NCBI GenBank assembly: GCA_035537875.1
Contig: DATLLJ010000105.1
Location: forward strand, 87,551 to 151,550
Source: DATLLJ01 sp035537875
GTDB lineage: Bacteria > Acidobacteriota > Vicinamibacteria > Vicinamibacterales > CAVVIG01
Reading direction: 5' to 3'
Length of the DNA stretch: 64,000 bases
Each line of letters starts with the position of its first letter. Position 1 is the first letter of the stretch. Positions 17,803-26,386 of this stretch are shown in pieces. Under the pieces are notes generated by a model. That model was not told where the DNA came from. It made no database searches and saw nothing but the letters and a program-made list of their open reading frames with translations. The position numbers and the translations under genes are program-made.

Positions 17803-18957
17803 ATGACATTGCGTTTGAGCGGGCTGGCCTTGAGCGTACTCCTACTGATGACGAGCTCGACGAACTGCGCCCACCGGCCGGCGATGCTCGTTCAAAGCCA
17901 CCCGTCCGGGCCCGTCTGTGGGGAGGTCGTACCGGAAGGAGAGCGCGAGGTGACCTGGATCGGGCCCGATGATCAGCGCGATCGGATCCGCCTGATTGAC
18001 TGGTGCAGGACCGTTGGACCCGTGGTGGCGCGCACCCCTGTGTCGGACAAGCCGGTTGTCGAGGAACTTGCCGTCCTCAGCTGGAACGTGCACGTTGGCG
18101 GCGGCGATCTGGATAGGGTGGTGGCCGACCTGAAGGCCGGCCACTTCACCGAGGGCCGTCCTGTGACGCACTTCGTGCTGTTGTTGCAGGAAGCTCACAG
18201 GCAGGGTCCGGACGTTCCGGCGACGATTCCCGCCCGGTCGCCAGTGCCTCCGGCCATCGTCGAACATCCGCCGACCGGCGTCCGACGCGACGTTCAGGAG
18301 GTCGCGGAGGTCCAGGGGCTTAATGTGTTTTACGCACCGGCCATGAGAAATGGGCACACTGCGGTCCCCGAAGACCGCGGCACCGCCATCCTCTCGACTT
18401 TGCCGCTGACCGATCTTCAGGTGATCGAGCTGCCGTTCGAGCGCCAACGCCGAATAGCGGTGAGTGGGACCATTGCGGGGCGCACGCCGTCGTACGTCGA
18501 TTGGGAGATTCGCGTGGTGGGCGTGCACGTCGATACCGCGCTCGCCCTGACGCGTGGTGGTCCTTTTGCGGCGCGCAAGAGACAGGCCGAAGCGCTGGTC
18601 GAGGCACTCGCCGGGCCCGCGTCACCGCCGACCATCGTCGGTGGCGACTTCAATACCTGGCTCGGAACGAAAGAACCGGCGCTCGCTGTCATGCGGGAAG
18701 CCTTTCCCGAGACGCCAGCTCAACCGGACGCCACCACGTGGCGCGGTCCCCTCGGCGCGCATGGTTCGCTCGACTACGTCTTCGTCCGTGGGGGGTTCCG
18801 CTCGGTCTCCACGCGGCGCCTGCCCGATCGGTTCGGCTCCGATCACTATCCGCTGCTGACGTTGGTCGCTCTCGGACACGTCGATCGACGACAAGCTCAT
18901 CTGCCTGCGGCCCCACGCACGTCGCTTCGCGACGTACAATCTTCGTCGAATGGCTGA
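17803..18957 (+). CDS. Exported endonuclease/exonuclease/phosphatase-fold protein
   Basis: A 384-residue EEP-superfamily protein. The N-terminus has a signal sequence with a plausible lipobox around LLLMTSSTNCAH, suggesting a lipoprotein. EEP motifs: LAVLSWNVHVGGG (N), VLLLQEAHRQG (E), VVGVHVDTAL (H), TIVGGDFNTWLG (D...N), SLDYVFVRG and RFGSDHYPLLTLV (SDH). Members hydrolyse phosphodiesters in DNA, inositol phosphates or sphingomyelin. An exported location favours nutrient scavenging or lipid phosphodiesters. It starts 30 bases after addA with an AGAGGAAC site and its last bases overlap the histidine kinase start. Confidence 0.82.
   Translation: MTLRLSGLALSVLLLMTSSTNCAHRPAMLVQSHPSGPVCGEVVPEGEREVTWIGPDDQRDRIRLIDWCRTVGPVVARTPVSDKPVVEELAVLSWNVHVGGGDLDRVVADLKAGHFTEGRPVTHFVLLLQEAHRQGPDVPATIPARSPVPPAIVEHPPTGVRRDVQEVAEVQGLNVFYAPAMRNGHTAVPEDRGTAILSTLPLTDLQVIELPFERQRRIAVSGTIAGRTPSYVDWEIRVVGVHVDTALALTRGGPFAARKRQAEALVEALAGPASPPTIVGGDFNTWLGTKEPALAVMREAFPETPAQPDATTWRGPLGAHGSLDYVFVRGGFRSVSTRRLPDRFGSDHYPLLTLVALGHVDRRQAHLPAAPRTSLRDVQSSSNG
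18935..18940 (+). promoter_or_regulatory. Likely -10 box of the hybrid histidine kinase gene
   Basis: TACAAT lies nine bases before the ATG at 18950, inside the end of the preceding gene. No ribosome-binding site is seen, so an independent leaderless transcript for the kinase/DAC-like pair is possible. Confidence 0.35.
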
Positions 18958-21064
18958 CCAGTCTGAACCGATCGCGGCCGCGTTGAGACTGGCCGCAATT
19001 GCGGAATCTTCAGAGGACGCAATCATCAGCAAGGATCTGAATGGCACGGTAACCAGCTGGAATCGCGGAGCGGAACGAATTTTCGGGTACCGGGCAGACG
19101 AAATCATCGGCAGGCCGATTACGACGCTGATTCCACACGAGCAGCAGGACGAGGAAATCTACGTGCTGGCCCGGATCCGCAACGGACAGTCGGTGGACCA
19201 CTTCGAAACGGTCCGGCGGCACAAGAGCGGCGCGATCGTTCCGGTGTCGCTGACGGTGTCGCCGATCCGTGCGCCGGATGGCACCATCGTCGGCGCGTCG
19301 AAGATCGCGCGAGACATCACCGAGCGGCGGCACGCCGAGATGGCGATTGCCGAGTCCGAGAAGAAGCGGAGCCATCTTGAAGAACAGCTGATGGCGCTGG
19401 TCGAGGGCTCAGGCATGCTCTTCGAGTCGCTGCACCCGTCAGACGTGCCCCAGGCCATTATCAGGGCCGCGCGGCGGCTCATCACCGCGGATGGCTACGC
19501 CGTGTGGCGGTTCGATCAGGCCGAGGGTTCCTGGGACCTCACGGCGTCGGAGGGTCTTTCGGACGAGTTCGTACAGGGCATCGTGACTGTATATCGAGGA
19601 CGGCCCGAGGGGCAGGGCCCCCCGTCTATGCAGTCTATCGTCACGGAGGACGTCGCCAGCCTTCCCGAACTCGGAAATCGTCGGGCCCTTTACCGCGGCG
19701 AGGGCATCACGTCGATACTCGGCGTGCCGTTGGCGCTCGTCGGTGTCGGGGCAGGGGCACTTGTTCTTTACTACCGGACACCTCATGCCTTCGACGAAAC
19801 CGAAATCCAGATCGCGCGGGCGATCGGCAATCTGTCCGCCGCGGCGATCACCTCGGCCGAACTGCATGACGAGCAGCGCCGCAGCCGTGAAGATCTGACG
19901 AAGGCGTACCGGCAGGCAAGAGCCGCGAACCGTGCCAAGGACGAGTTCTTGGCAACGCTGTCGCACGAGCTCCGCACGCCCTTGAACGCCGTTCTCGGCT
20001 GGGCGCGCATGCTGAGTGCCGGCGCCGTGGCGCCGGAGCGGTTTGCCCGCGCCATCGAGGTTATCGAACGGAACGCCAACGCTCAGCTCCGCCTTGTCGA
20101 AGACATGCTCGATCTGTCCCGGATCATTACGGGCAAATTGCGGCTCGACGTGCAGCCGACGCGTCTGTCGGACGCGATCGCCGCAGCCATCGAGACCGTG
20201 ATGCCCGCGGCCACTGCCAAGGAGATTCCGATCAAGGTGGAGACCGACGCTGGTGACCTCGTGAACGGAGACAGCGCCCGGTTGCAACAGGTCGTATGGA
20301 ATTTGCTTTCGAACGCGGTCAAGTTCACGCCGAAAGGCGGACGCGTCGCCGTGACGCTCCGTTCGTTTGCGTCGAGCGTCGAACTCGAAGTGACCGACAC
20401 CGGTGAAGGAATCGAGCCCGATATTCTGCCCTACGTGTTCGACAGGTTCCGGCAGGCCGATGCCGGCACGACACGTACGCACATGGGGCTCGGGCTGGGC
20501 CTCGCCATCGTCAGGCACATCGTCGAGATGCACGGCGGCCGCGTCAGCGCGAGCAGTGAAGGCGCTGGCCACGGCGCCACGTTCCGACTGTCGTTGCCGG
20601 CCGCCCTCCTGGAAGGCGAACGCACGTCGAGTGCCGCAAGGCGCGTGGTGAATTCGACGAGCCACTCTCTGCCGGCGGCGCTGTTTGGGATGCATGTGCT
20701 GGTCGTTGACCGTGATTCGGAGTCCCGCGAGGCGCTGACCAGTCTGCTCGAAGGGCGTGGTCTGCTCGTCGATGCCGTATCCTCGGTCGACGAAGGGCTC
20801 GCGGCGATCAAACGGGTGCCGCCCGACGTGATCCTCAGCGATCTCGGCTCCGCGGCGCATGAATACACCGATCTCCTGCTCGCTACGCGCGAGCGGCTGG
20901 CTCGTTCAGGGGAGCGCGTGCCCGTGATCGTCCTGTCCGCCGCCTCCGACACCCTTCGGCAATCGGGTGTTCGAGCCTGTCTCACCAAGCCGATCGATCC
21001 CGAGGCGCTGTTTTCCGCACTCGAGCGACTCACGGCCGTGCCGGTGCGCGACGACAGGGCATGA
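18950..21064 (+). CDS. PAS-GAF hybrid histidine kinase with C-terminal receiver
   Basis: A 704-residue soluble sensor kinase. Order: PAS/PAC about 10-125 (AIISKDLNGTVTSWNRGAER ... DITERRHAEMAI), GAF about 150-300, HisKA with LATLSHELRTPLNAVLGW (phospho-histidine near residue 339), HATPase (GLGLGLAIVRHIVEMHGG), and a receiver from about 583 (MHVLVVDRDSES) with a likely phospho-aspartate in VILSDLGS and the conserved lysine in CLTKP. There are no membrane helices, so it senses a cytoplasmic signal. The stop overlaps the start of the DAC-like gene by four bases (ATGA). That makes the DAC-like protein the prime candidate output. Confidence 0.9.
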   Translation: MADQSEPIAAALRLAAIAESSEDAIISKDLNGTVTSWNRGAERIFGYRADEIIGRPITTLIPHEQQDEEIYVLARIRNGQSVDHFETVRRHKSGAIVPVSLTVSPIRAPDGTIVGASKIARDITERRHAEMAIAESEKKRSHLEEQLMALVEGSGMLFESLHPSDVPQAIIRAARRLITADGYAVWRFDQAEGSWDLTASEGLSDEFVQGIVTVYRGRPEGQGPPSMQSIVTEDVASLPELGNRRALYRGEGITSILGVPLALVGVGAGALVLYYRTPHAFDETEIQIARAIGNLSAAAITSAELHDEQRRSREDLTKAYRQARAANRAKDEFLATLSHELRTPLNAVLGWARMLSAGAVAPERFARAIEVIERNANAQLRLVEDMLDLSRIITGKLRLDVQPTRLSDAIAAAIETVMPAATAKEIPIKVETDAGDLVNGDSARLQQVVWNLLSNAVKFTPKGGRVAVTLRSFASSVELEVTDTGEGIEPDILPYVFDRFRQADAGTTRTHMGLGLGLAIVRHIVEMHGGRVSASSEGAGHGATFRLSLPAALLEGERTSSAARRVVNSTSHSLPAALFGMHVLVVDRDSESREALTSLLEGRGLLVDAVSSVDEGLAAIKRVPPDVILSDLGSAAHEYTDLLLATRERLARSGERVPVIVLSAASDTLRQSGVRACLTKPIDPEALFSALERLTAVPVRDDRA

Positions 21065-22200
21065 CGGAACTGTTGTATCCGCCGGCCCGCGGTGTCGCGG
21101 CTCGCGTCCACGCTCAGATGGCGAATCAAGCGCGCCTGGCCCGGGAACGGGGGGAGACGGACATCGCGCTCGAAGGAGAAATCGACGCCATCGAGTCGAT
21201 CATCGAGGTCGCTTTCTGGGCCAGCCTGAGAAGGGAAGAGCTTTACACGCCGACCATTTCCCTGGCTTTCGTGTCTCCAGACCGGGCGTTTCGGCCGCTG
21301 CGATTCGAGCCGCGGCTCCCGCTCACCCCGGAGGCGCTGGCGAAGCTCGGGCCGGCGGTCAAGAGCGCCGGGATCCATCTGGGCGTATGGCGCGACCGAC
21401 GCGAGGACGCACTCGAGGTCTGGGGGATTACCCGAGCGCTGCCTGCCTTCTGCTTCGTGCTCGAAGTCGTGGCGCCGGGACTGCTCGTGGTCAAGTACCC
21501 TCATGCGGCGTCGGGGAAATTCGTGAACCTGGTCGTGCTCGAGGGCGATCAGGTGAAGTTCGTCGACGAGCAGGGCGCGAACGTTCCCGATTGTCCAGAC
21601 GTGGTCTCGGCGCTCCTCGGCTTCGAGTCACCGATGGCGTGGGCCACAGGGCGCGCCAATGTGTTCGTGCGTCTCGCCGTCTCGATGCGGGCGCACGGCC
21701 GCGGTGGCGCGCTGCTGGTCGTGTCAGCCGGCTCGGAACGGTGGCGGCAATCGATCGTGCAGCCGATCCGCTATTCGATGACGCCGCCCTTTGGTGAAAT
21801 CGCGGAGCTGATGCAGCGCCAGCAGCTCGACCAGCGGCAGTGGCAGGAGGAACTGTCGCAGGCGATCGACGCGGTCGCTGGTCTGACGGCGGTTGATGGC
21901 GCGACGGTCATGAACGATCGGTACGAGCTGCTGGCCTTCGCGGTGAAGATCGCGCGGCACGAGGACAGCGGTCGCGTGCAGGAAGTCAGAGTCACCGAAC
22001 CGGTCGAGGGGAGCGCCGCCCTGACGCTTCATCCGAGCCAGTTGGGCGGCACGCGGCACCTGTCGGCGGCTCAGTTCGTGTACGACCAGCGGGATGCTTC
22101 GGCGCTCGTCGCGTCACAAGACGGGCGCTTTACCGTCTTCCAGTGGTCCGCTTGCGAGGAGATGGTCCACGCCCACCGGGTAGAGGCGCTGCTCCTCTGA
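21061..22200 (+). CDS. DACNV-type protein with C-terminal diadenylate-cyclase-like domain
   Basis: A 379-residue protein. The last ~120 residues resemble the DisA_N/DAC cyclase fold: AVDGATVMNDRYELLAFAV carries the DGA motif (279-281), and QLGGTRHLSAAQFVYDQRDA matches the GTRHRA region (330-336), followed by the typical hydrophobic strand SALVASQDGRFTVFQW. The second arginine of the catalytic RHR is leucine here. Residues ~1-250 match the layout of the DACNV sensor region described for predicted nucleotide-signalling proteins. It could make c-di-AMP or a related nucleotide from ATP, or be a degenerate nucleotide sensor. It is translationally coupled (ATGA) to the hybrid histidine kinase upstream. 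The family assignment is from motif recognition. Confidence 0.72.
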   Translation: MTELLYPPARGVAARVHAQMANQARLARERGETDIALEGEIDAIESIIEVAFWASLRREELYTPTISLAFVSPDRAFRPLRFEPRLPLTPEALAKLGPAVKSAGIHLGVWRDRREDALEVWGITRALPAFCFVLEVVAPGLLVVKYPHAASGKFVNLVVLEGDQVKFVDEQGANVPDCPDVVSALLGFESPMAWATGRANVFVRLAVSMRAHGRGGALLVVSAGSERWRQSIVQPIRYSMTPPFGEIAELMQRQQLDQRQWQEELSQAIDAVAGLTAVDGATVMNDRYELLAFAVKIARHEDSGRVQEVRVTEPVEGSAALTLHPSQLGGTRHLSAAQFVYDQRDASALVASQDGRFTVFQWSACEEMVHAHRVEALLL

Positions 22201-22205
22201 GACGA

Positions 22206-23774
22206 TCAGCTGAAAATCCGTCCCTTGTCGAGGCCGAACGAGGGGTTGCTGCGTCGGCCGGTGATTCGGATCGGAATGGCGCTGCCGCCGTTTTCACCTC
22301 GGAACAGCGGGTCGACCAGCTTCAGGAGCAAGCTCTTGAAACCCGTTACTGTCTCGGACAGCTTGGCGTCCATCAGCAGCGTTCCCCTGAAATCGATGGC
22401 TTCCGAGGTCAGGCCGTAGGTGCCGGACAGGCGCACGATGGCGCCCGGCACGTCGAACGCAACCGCGGGTATGGTGAGCACACCGTCGGCGAGCCGGAAC
22501 CTGCCCCGGAAGTCGGAGGTGACGCCGGCCGCTCGCGGCGCCGCCGGCCGCCCGCGGCTGCGCCGGCTGAGCTCGTCCACTTTCTGCTGGATGTCCAGGT
22601 TCGTGAAGCGCGTGCCCGTGATCGAGAACGTTCCGTCGAGTTTGAGCTTCTGCACGACGTCCTCGTCCTCGGGCGGAATTTCCATGCGCGTCTTCAGGGT
22701 GAGCGCACCGGTCATCGCGGCGTTGGGGGATTTGACCGCCAGCCACAGAATGTCCTCGAGCCGGGCGGAGTCCATCGTGATGTCGAGGGTCACGCGACGG
22801 CCCGGCACGCCCGGCGTGTCGTCCACCACGTCACCTGAAGCCACGAGCGATGTGTTGAGAAACGAGGCGTCGATCCGCTTGAGGAAGGTATTGCCGTTGG
22901 TGCCATCGACCACCGTGTGATAACTCGCGCGCAGCGGAATCGGATGGCCGATCGAGGCGAGCGCGAACTCCGGCGTGAGCGAGTCGCCTCGCACCTCGAT
23001 CTCGTCCAGCCTTCCGCCGAAGGTGCCGCGGGCGGACAGGATGCCGCTGATGCCCTTGAACACGCTCAGATCGGCCTGCTCGAAGGTGAAGGCGCCGTCG
23101 AGCGGAGTCAGGCTTGGCTCGTCGCCGCGCCAAGGTCCGAACGTGCCGCTTGTGACGATATCGCCGGGTGGAATGGCGTTGGTCACCGTTGCGTCGAAAG
23201 GCATGGCCCGGTCGAAGGCGACCGAAGTCATCCGCAGATCGTGAATGGTCCACACCTTGGGCGTCTTGTCTGACTGCCGGGGGATGAGAACCAGCCGCGC
23301 GTTGCTCGCGACGAGCTCGTCGATGACGAAGGGCGGCTTGATTGGCGACCCCGTCGGCTTCGTGCTGGCGTCGGCCTCCTCGCGGTTGCGCGGTGGAATC
23401 TGAATGTCGAGGCCCTCGAGCGTTACGAGCGATACATGTTTACCGAGCAGAGGGGCTATGCCGCCTTCCGCCGCCAGACTCGAAATCGAGATGAGTGGGG
23501 GGACGTCGCGCCGGCCCTTGTGCCGCACGGTGAGCGTCTCTCCCGACGCCCGAAGTCGAGGCAGCACTCTCAGGCGCAGGCGATCGAGGTCGACTTCGCT
23601 TTCGAACCGCGAGGCCAGCGCGTCGACCAGTTTCGAGCGAGCGGTCTCGGATGAGAAGGGGACAACGGAAGCGAGCGCGAGGAGAAAGACGCCAACTGCC
23701 ACGCCGATGCCGATCAGCGCGGCCGTGAGCACCTTTTTGCCCCGGTGACGACCCAATGTGGCGGTGATTGGCAT
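22206..23774 (-). CDS. AsmA-like envelope protein
   Basis: A 522-residue protein with one N-terminal membrane helix (LTAALIGIGVAVGVFLLALA) followed by long beta-rich sequence of the AsmA/TamB/DUF748 kind. Typical features are the N-terminal LVDALASRFESEVDLDRLRLRV, a substrate-groove-like repeat pattern, and the C-terminal LSGTYGLTSEAIDFRGTLLM with the final KLSETVTGFKSLLLKLVDPL motif. Such proteins bridge the periplasm and are implicated in lipid transport to the outer membrane. It converges on the DAC-like gene with five bases between stops, and its own promoter must lie in 23775-23850. Confidence 0.85.
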   Translation of the reverse strand: MPITATLGRHRGKKVLTAALIGIGVAVGVFLLALASVVPFSSETARSKLVDALASRFESEVDLDRLRLRVLPRLRASGETLTVRHKGRRDVPPLISISSLAAEGGIAPLLGKHVSLVTLEGLDIQIPPRNREEADASTKPTGSPIKPPFVIDELVASNARLVLIPRQSDKTPKVWTIHDLRMTSVAFDRAMPFDATVTNAIPPGDIVTSGTFGPWRGDEPSLTPLDGAFTFEQADLSVFKGISGILSARGTFGGRLDEIEVRGDSLTPEFALASIGHPIPLRASYHTVVDGTNGNTFLKRIDASFLNTSLVASGDVVDDTPGVPGRRVTLDITMDSARLEDILWLAVKSPNAAMTGALTLKTRMEIPPEDEDVVQKLKLDGTFSITGTRFTNLDIQQKVDELSRRSRGRPAAPRAAGVTSDFRGRFRLADGVLTIPAVAFDVPGAIVRLSGTYGLTSEAIDFRGTLLMDAKLSETVTGFKSLLLKLVDPLFRGENGGSAIPIRITGRRSNPSFGLDKGRIFS

Positions 23775-24142
23775 TTCCGGCCGGGTTATCGCACGAGCCG
23801 TGCCATAATAGCAGCCACTTGACGGCAGTCCCTATACGGCATCCGTGCGCGCTCCCCTGAATCCATTCCATCGCCTTCATCCTGGAGCGCAGAGCGGGTT
23901 GTCCCAGCTGGGCCGTTTTCAGCTGGCGCCGCACGACGATTCACCCGATCAATCGAGCGATTCGCGCTCCTCGAATCGGATTCCTCGCGCCGTGGCCGTT
24001 CTGTGGCGCGGGCGGTTCCGTGTTCCTGCCGATGCGACGCTGATCGCGGCGCCATGGGCTCCCGAGCCGTGCCGGTCATTTTCACGAAGTCCGACGCATC
24101 GGCAAGTCCGCCGCCCGGTCATGAACTACACTGGAGACACCA
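23775..24142. other. Intergenic region between the AsmA-like gene and the cold-shock pair
   Basis: No convincing gene is seen in these 368 bases. They separate two divergent units and must hold both promoters. For the leftward gene, a TATTAT box can be read near 23803-23809 on the minus strand. For the rightward pair, TACACT at 24127-24132 lies ten bases before the 39-codon ORF. A TTGACG at 23819 has no -10 at correct spacing. A long frame from 23845 has no family features. Confidence 0.5.
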
Positions 24143-24262
24143 ATGTCCGCACGGAATGGGGATCGCGCGAGGTTTCACAAAGATCGCAAGAGAAAACTCC
24201 GACGGCGTCAGCGCGTGCGCGAACTGACCAAACCGACCGACCGACCAGCGAGGAGACGATAG
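24143..24262 (+). CDS. 39-residue highly basic protein coupled to cold-shock gene
   Basis: An ATG at 24143 with GGAG seven bases upstream opens a 39-codon frame ending TAG at 24262, one base before the cold-shock ATG. The product begins MSARNGDRARFHKDRKRKL and has about 19 Arg/Lys residues, no hydrophobic segment and a likely helical basic core. Composition suggests RNA or ribosome binding. I have an impression of similar MS-RNGDRARF small proteins beside csp genes in related bacteria, but could not check. The cold-shock gene's AGGAGA ribosome site lies inside this frame, so the two are probably translationally coupled. Confidence 0.65.
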   Translation: MSARNGDRARFHKDRKRKLRRRQRVRELTKPTDRPARRR

Positions 24263-24263
24263 T

Positions 24264-24470
24264 ATGGCGACCATGAACGGAACCATCAAACGGATCGTAA
24301 GCGACAAGGGGTTCGGGTTCATCGCGGCAGGTGACGGAACCGAATACTTCTTTCACCAGTCAGCGTGCACAGGTGTGCCATTCTCCCAGCTGCGAGAAGG
24401 GCAGGCGGTGACGTTCGAACGAGGGCAGGGGCCCAAGGGACCGAGAGGCGAGAACGTCAGGCCTGCCTAG
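24264..24470 (+). CDS. Cold-shock domain protein (CspA family)
   Basis: A 68-residue single cold-shock domain. RNP1 is SDKGFGFIAAGDG and RNP2 is YFFHQSAC, the two single-stranded nucleic-acid binding motifs. Length is typical. It acts as an RNA chaperone or antitermination factor in the cytoplasm. It starts one base after the stop of the basic 39-residue ORF with AGGAGA positioned upstream, and is followed by a strong hairpin at 24488. The central LREGQAVTFERGQGPKGP is the usual loop-to-strand transition of the family. Confidence 0.95.
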   Translation: MATMNGTIKRIVSDKGFGFIAAGDGTEYFFHQSACTGVPFSQLREGQAVTFERGQGPKGPRGENVRPA

Positions 24471-24487
24471 AGCGGACCGGCGAGGCG

Positions 24488-24517
24488 GACACCAGAGCGC
24501 GAATACGCTCTGGTGTC
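24488..24517. terminator. Bidirectional terminator-like hairpin
   Basis: A perfect 12-bp inverted repeat, GACACCAGAGCG / CGCTCTGGTGTC, around the six-base loop CGAATA. It sits between the convergent cold-shock gene (stop at 24470) and PQQ dehydrogenase gene (stop at 24533). There is no strong U-tract on either side, but the position suits transcript end definition for both. Confidence 0.7.
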
Positions 24518-24532
24518 GGTTCGCGCCCTGCC

Positions 24533-25780
24533 TCAGTTAGTCGTGTTACCAGCAGCTCTTGCGGGTTCGAGACGCAATATTCCGCCCGGGTTTGCGTCGA
24601 CGAGCAGGTAGAGCAGTCCGTCAGGTCCCTGCCTGACGTCCCTGATTCGCTGCCGCAGTTCGGGAATCAGCGGTTCACGGCCAATCGGACCACGTTCGGT
24701 GAACACCACCCGGTGGAGCAGCTGCCCCGCGAGCCCGCCTACGAACAGGCTTCCCTTCCAGGTTGGAAATCGATCGCCCGTATAAAACGCTGCTCCCGAA
24801 AGGGCGATTGATGGAACCCAGACGGTGACCGGCTGTTCCATCCCTTCGCGCCACGGCTGATTGGTGATGGCCTCGCCGGTGTATTCGCGGCCGAAGGTCA
24901 CCACGGGCCACCCGTAGTTCTTTCCCGCCTGCAGCAGATTCAGCTCGTCGCCGCCTTGCGGTCCGTGCTCGGTCTGCCACACCGCGCCGGTCGTCGGGTG
25001 AACGGTCAGGCCCTGCAGATTGCGATGGCCGTAGGTGTAGATCTCGGGTTTGAATCCAGTTCGCCCGACGAACGGGTTGTCGGTGGGCACGGTTCCGTCA
25101 TCACGGAGGCGCAGGACCTTTCCCGCGTGTGTATTGGTGTCCTGCGCGCGGTTGCGCTCGTTTCGTTCGCCGACCGTCATGTACAGCATCCCGTCGGGAC
25201 CGAACGCCAGGCGCGATCCGAAATGAAGCGTCGCCTTGCTCCATGCATCGGCGACGAAGATGTCCTTCACGTCGGTCAGCGTCATGCCTTCCAGCCGGCC
25301 GCGTGCGAGCGCCGTCGTGTTTCCAGCCTCGCCCGCCTTCGAATAGGTGAGGTAGACCAGCTGATTGTCGGCGAAGCGCGGGTGGAGCGCGACGTCCAGC
25401 AGACCGCCTTGCCCCATTGCGAGCACCTGCGGCGTGCCGCTGATTGGCTGGGCTTCGAGGGTGCCGTTGCTTCGAACGAGACGGAGCCGGCCCGGCTTTT
25501 CCGTCACCAGCATGTCGCCGCTCGGAAGGAACGCGAGACTCCACGGATTCACGAGTCCCTTGAGGAACGGAACGACCCGGATAGTCCCATCGAGCGACGG
25601 CGACTCGCTCGGGGTTTCCGGAAACGGCAACGGTGGCAGACGAGCGAGCCGGTCGCCGGCTTGCGGAGGCCCGGCCGGCCTCGCGGGTGCCTGCTGCGCG
25701 AACGCCACCGTTGACAAGACTACAGTCGCCGCCAAGATGGGCAACCCGGCGGACGAGCAGAATGAAATCAGACGCGTCAT
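24533..25780 (-). CDS. Exported PQQ-dependent sugar dehydrogenase (GDH/sorbosone type)
   Basis: A 415-residue soluble quinoprotein of the glucose/sorbosone dehydrogenase family. It has a signal peptide (LPILAATVVLSTVAFAQQ), then six-blade propeller motifs: VNPWSLAFLPSGDMLVTEKP, GQGGLLDVALHPRFADN, SRLAFGPDGMLYMTVGERNE, YGHRNLQGLTVHP, VWQTEHGPQGGDELN, and the C-terminal RDVRQGPDGLLYLLVD. The histidine and GHRN loop bind PQQ. It would oxidise an aldose or aldehyde in the periplasm and pass electrons to a cytochrome. The start at 25780 is supported by AGGAGG seven bases upstream; an ATG at 25822 lacks one. Confidence 0.9.
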   Translation of the reverse strand: MTRLISFCSSAGLPILAATVVLSTVAFAQQAPARPAGPPQAGDRLARLPPLPFPETPSESPSLDGTIRVVPFLKGLVNPWSLAFLPSGDMLVTEKPGRLRLVRSNGTLEAQPISGTPQVLAMGQGGLLDVALHPRFADNQLVYLTYSKAGEAGNTTALARGRLEGMTLTDVKDIFVADAWSKATLHFGSRLAFGPDGMLYMTVGERNERNRAQDTNTHAGKVLRLRDDGTVPTDNPFVGRTGFKPEIYTYGHRNLQGLTVHPTTGAVWQTEHGPQGGDELNLLQAGKNYGWPVVTFGREYTGEAITNQPWREGMEQPVTVWVPSIALSGAAFYTGDRFPTWKGSLFVGGLAGQLLHRVVFTERGPIGREPLIPELRQRIRDVRQGPDGLLYLLVDANPGGILRLEPARAAGNTTN

Positions 25781-25861
25781 GAATCCTCCTGAGGAACTCG
25801 GATGAACGTCGAATCGTACCACGACGCTCGTCTGTCCGGACCTCTGGCGCGGCGCGACATG

Positions 25862-26317
25862 TTACGGGACGACGGTCACGTTGATCGTCGTGCAGAGACC
25901 TTCAATCGTTCGGTGCAGATCGTTGCCCAGCTGCAAGGTCAGCTTGTGTGGCCCCGGTGTCAGCTGCATGTCGATGGTCGTATTTGCCTTCCCGAAATGC
26001 ACCCACGGGCTCGCCATGGGAATCTCGGTGCCGGGCGGCAGACAGTCGGTATCGACGCCGACATGGTGATGTCCGATCCCGGGGCGCGCCTCCTTGGCGT
26101 CTGGCGGCACCGCCGCGAGCTGGTAGTTCTCCATCCCGAACTCGAGCTTGACCGGGCTCGTGACCATCGCGCCATCCTGGGGTTGGACGAAAAAGACCCG
26201 CGGCGCGGCGGGCGCCGGAGCGCCACACGAGGCTGCGAACAACGCGCCGGTCAGCAGCGCGCAGCGCAGCCCCGAGGGGACCAGCTTGTTCAGTTGAACG
26301 GTGACAGGCATGAGCAT
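25862..26317 (-). CDS. DUF4399 lipoprotein
   Basis: A 151-residue protein with a lipoprotein signal (LLTGALFAASCGAPAP). The mature domain starts RVFFVQPQDGAMVTSPVKLEFGM and contains GIGHHHVGVDTD and WVHFGKANTTIDMQLTPGPH, the conserved histidine-rich core of DUF4399. The function of the family is not established; the fold looks like an immunoglobulin-like beta-sandwich, perhaps metal or small-ligand binding. A GAGGAG site precedes two in-frame ATG codons (26317 and 26311). It is upstream of and co-directional with the sugar dehydrogenase across 81 bases, but no functional link is evident. Confidence 0.82.
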   Translation of the reverse strand: MLMPVTVQLNKLVPSGLRCALLTGALFAASCGAPAPAAPRVFFVQPQDGAMVTSPVKLEFGMENYQLAAVPPDAKEARPGIGHHHVGVDTDCLPPGTEIPMASPWVHFGKANTTIDMQLTPGPHKLTLQLGNDLHRTIEGLCTTINVTVVP

Positions 26318-26386
26318 CTCTCCTCAAAGCGTGGCGTCGGCGCCTGCAGCATAGCGGCAAATCGTCGCCACGGGTAACGAGCCATC

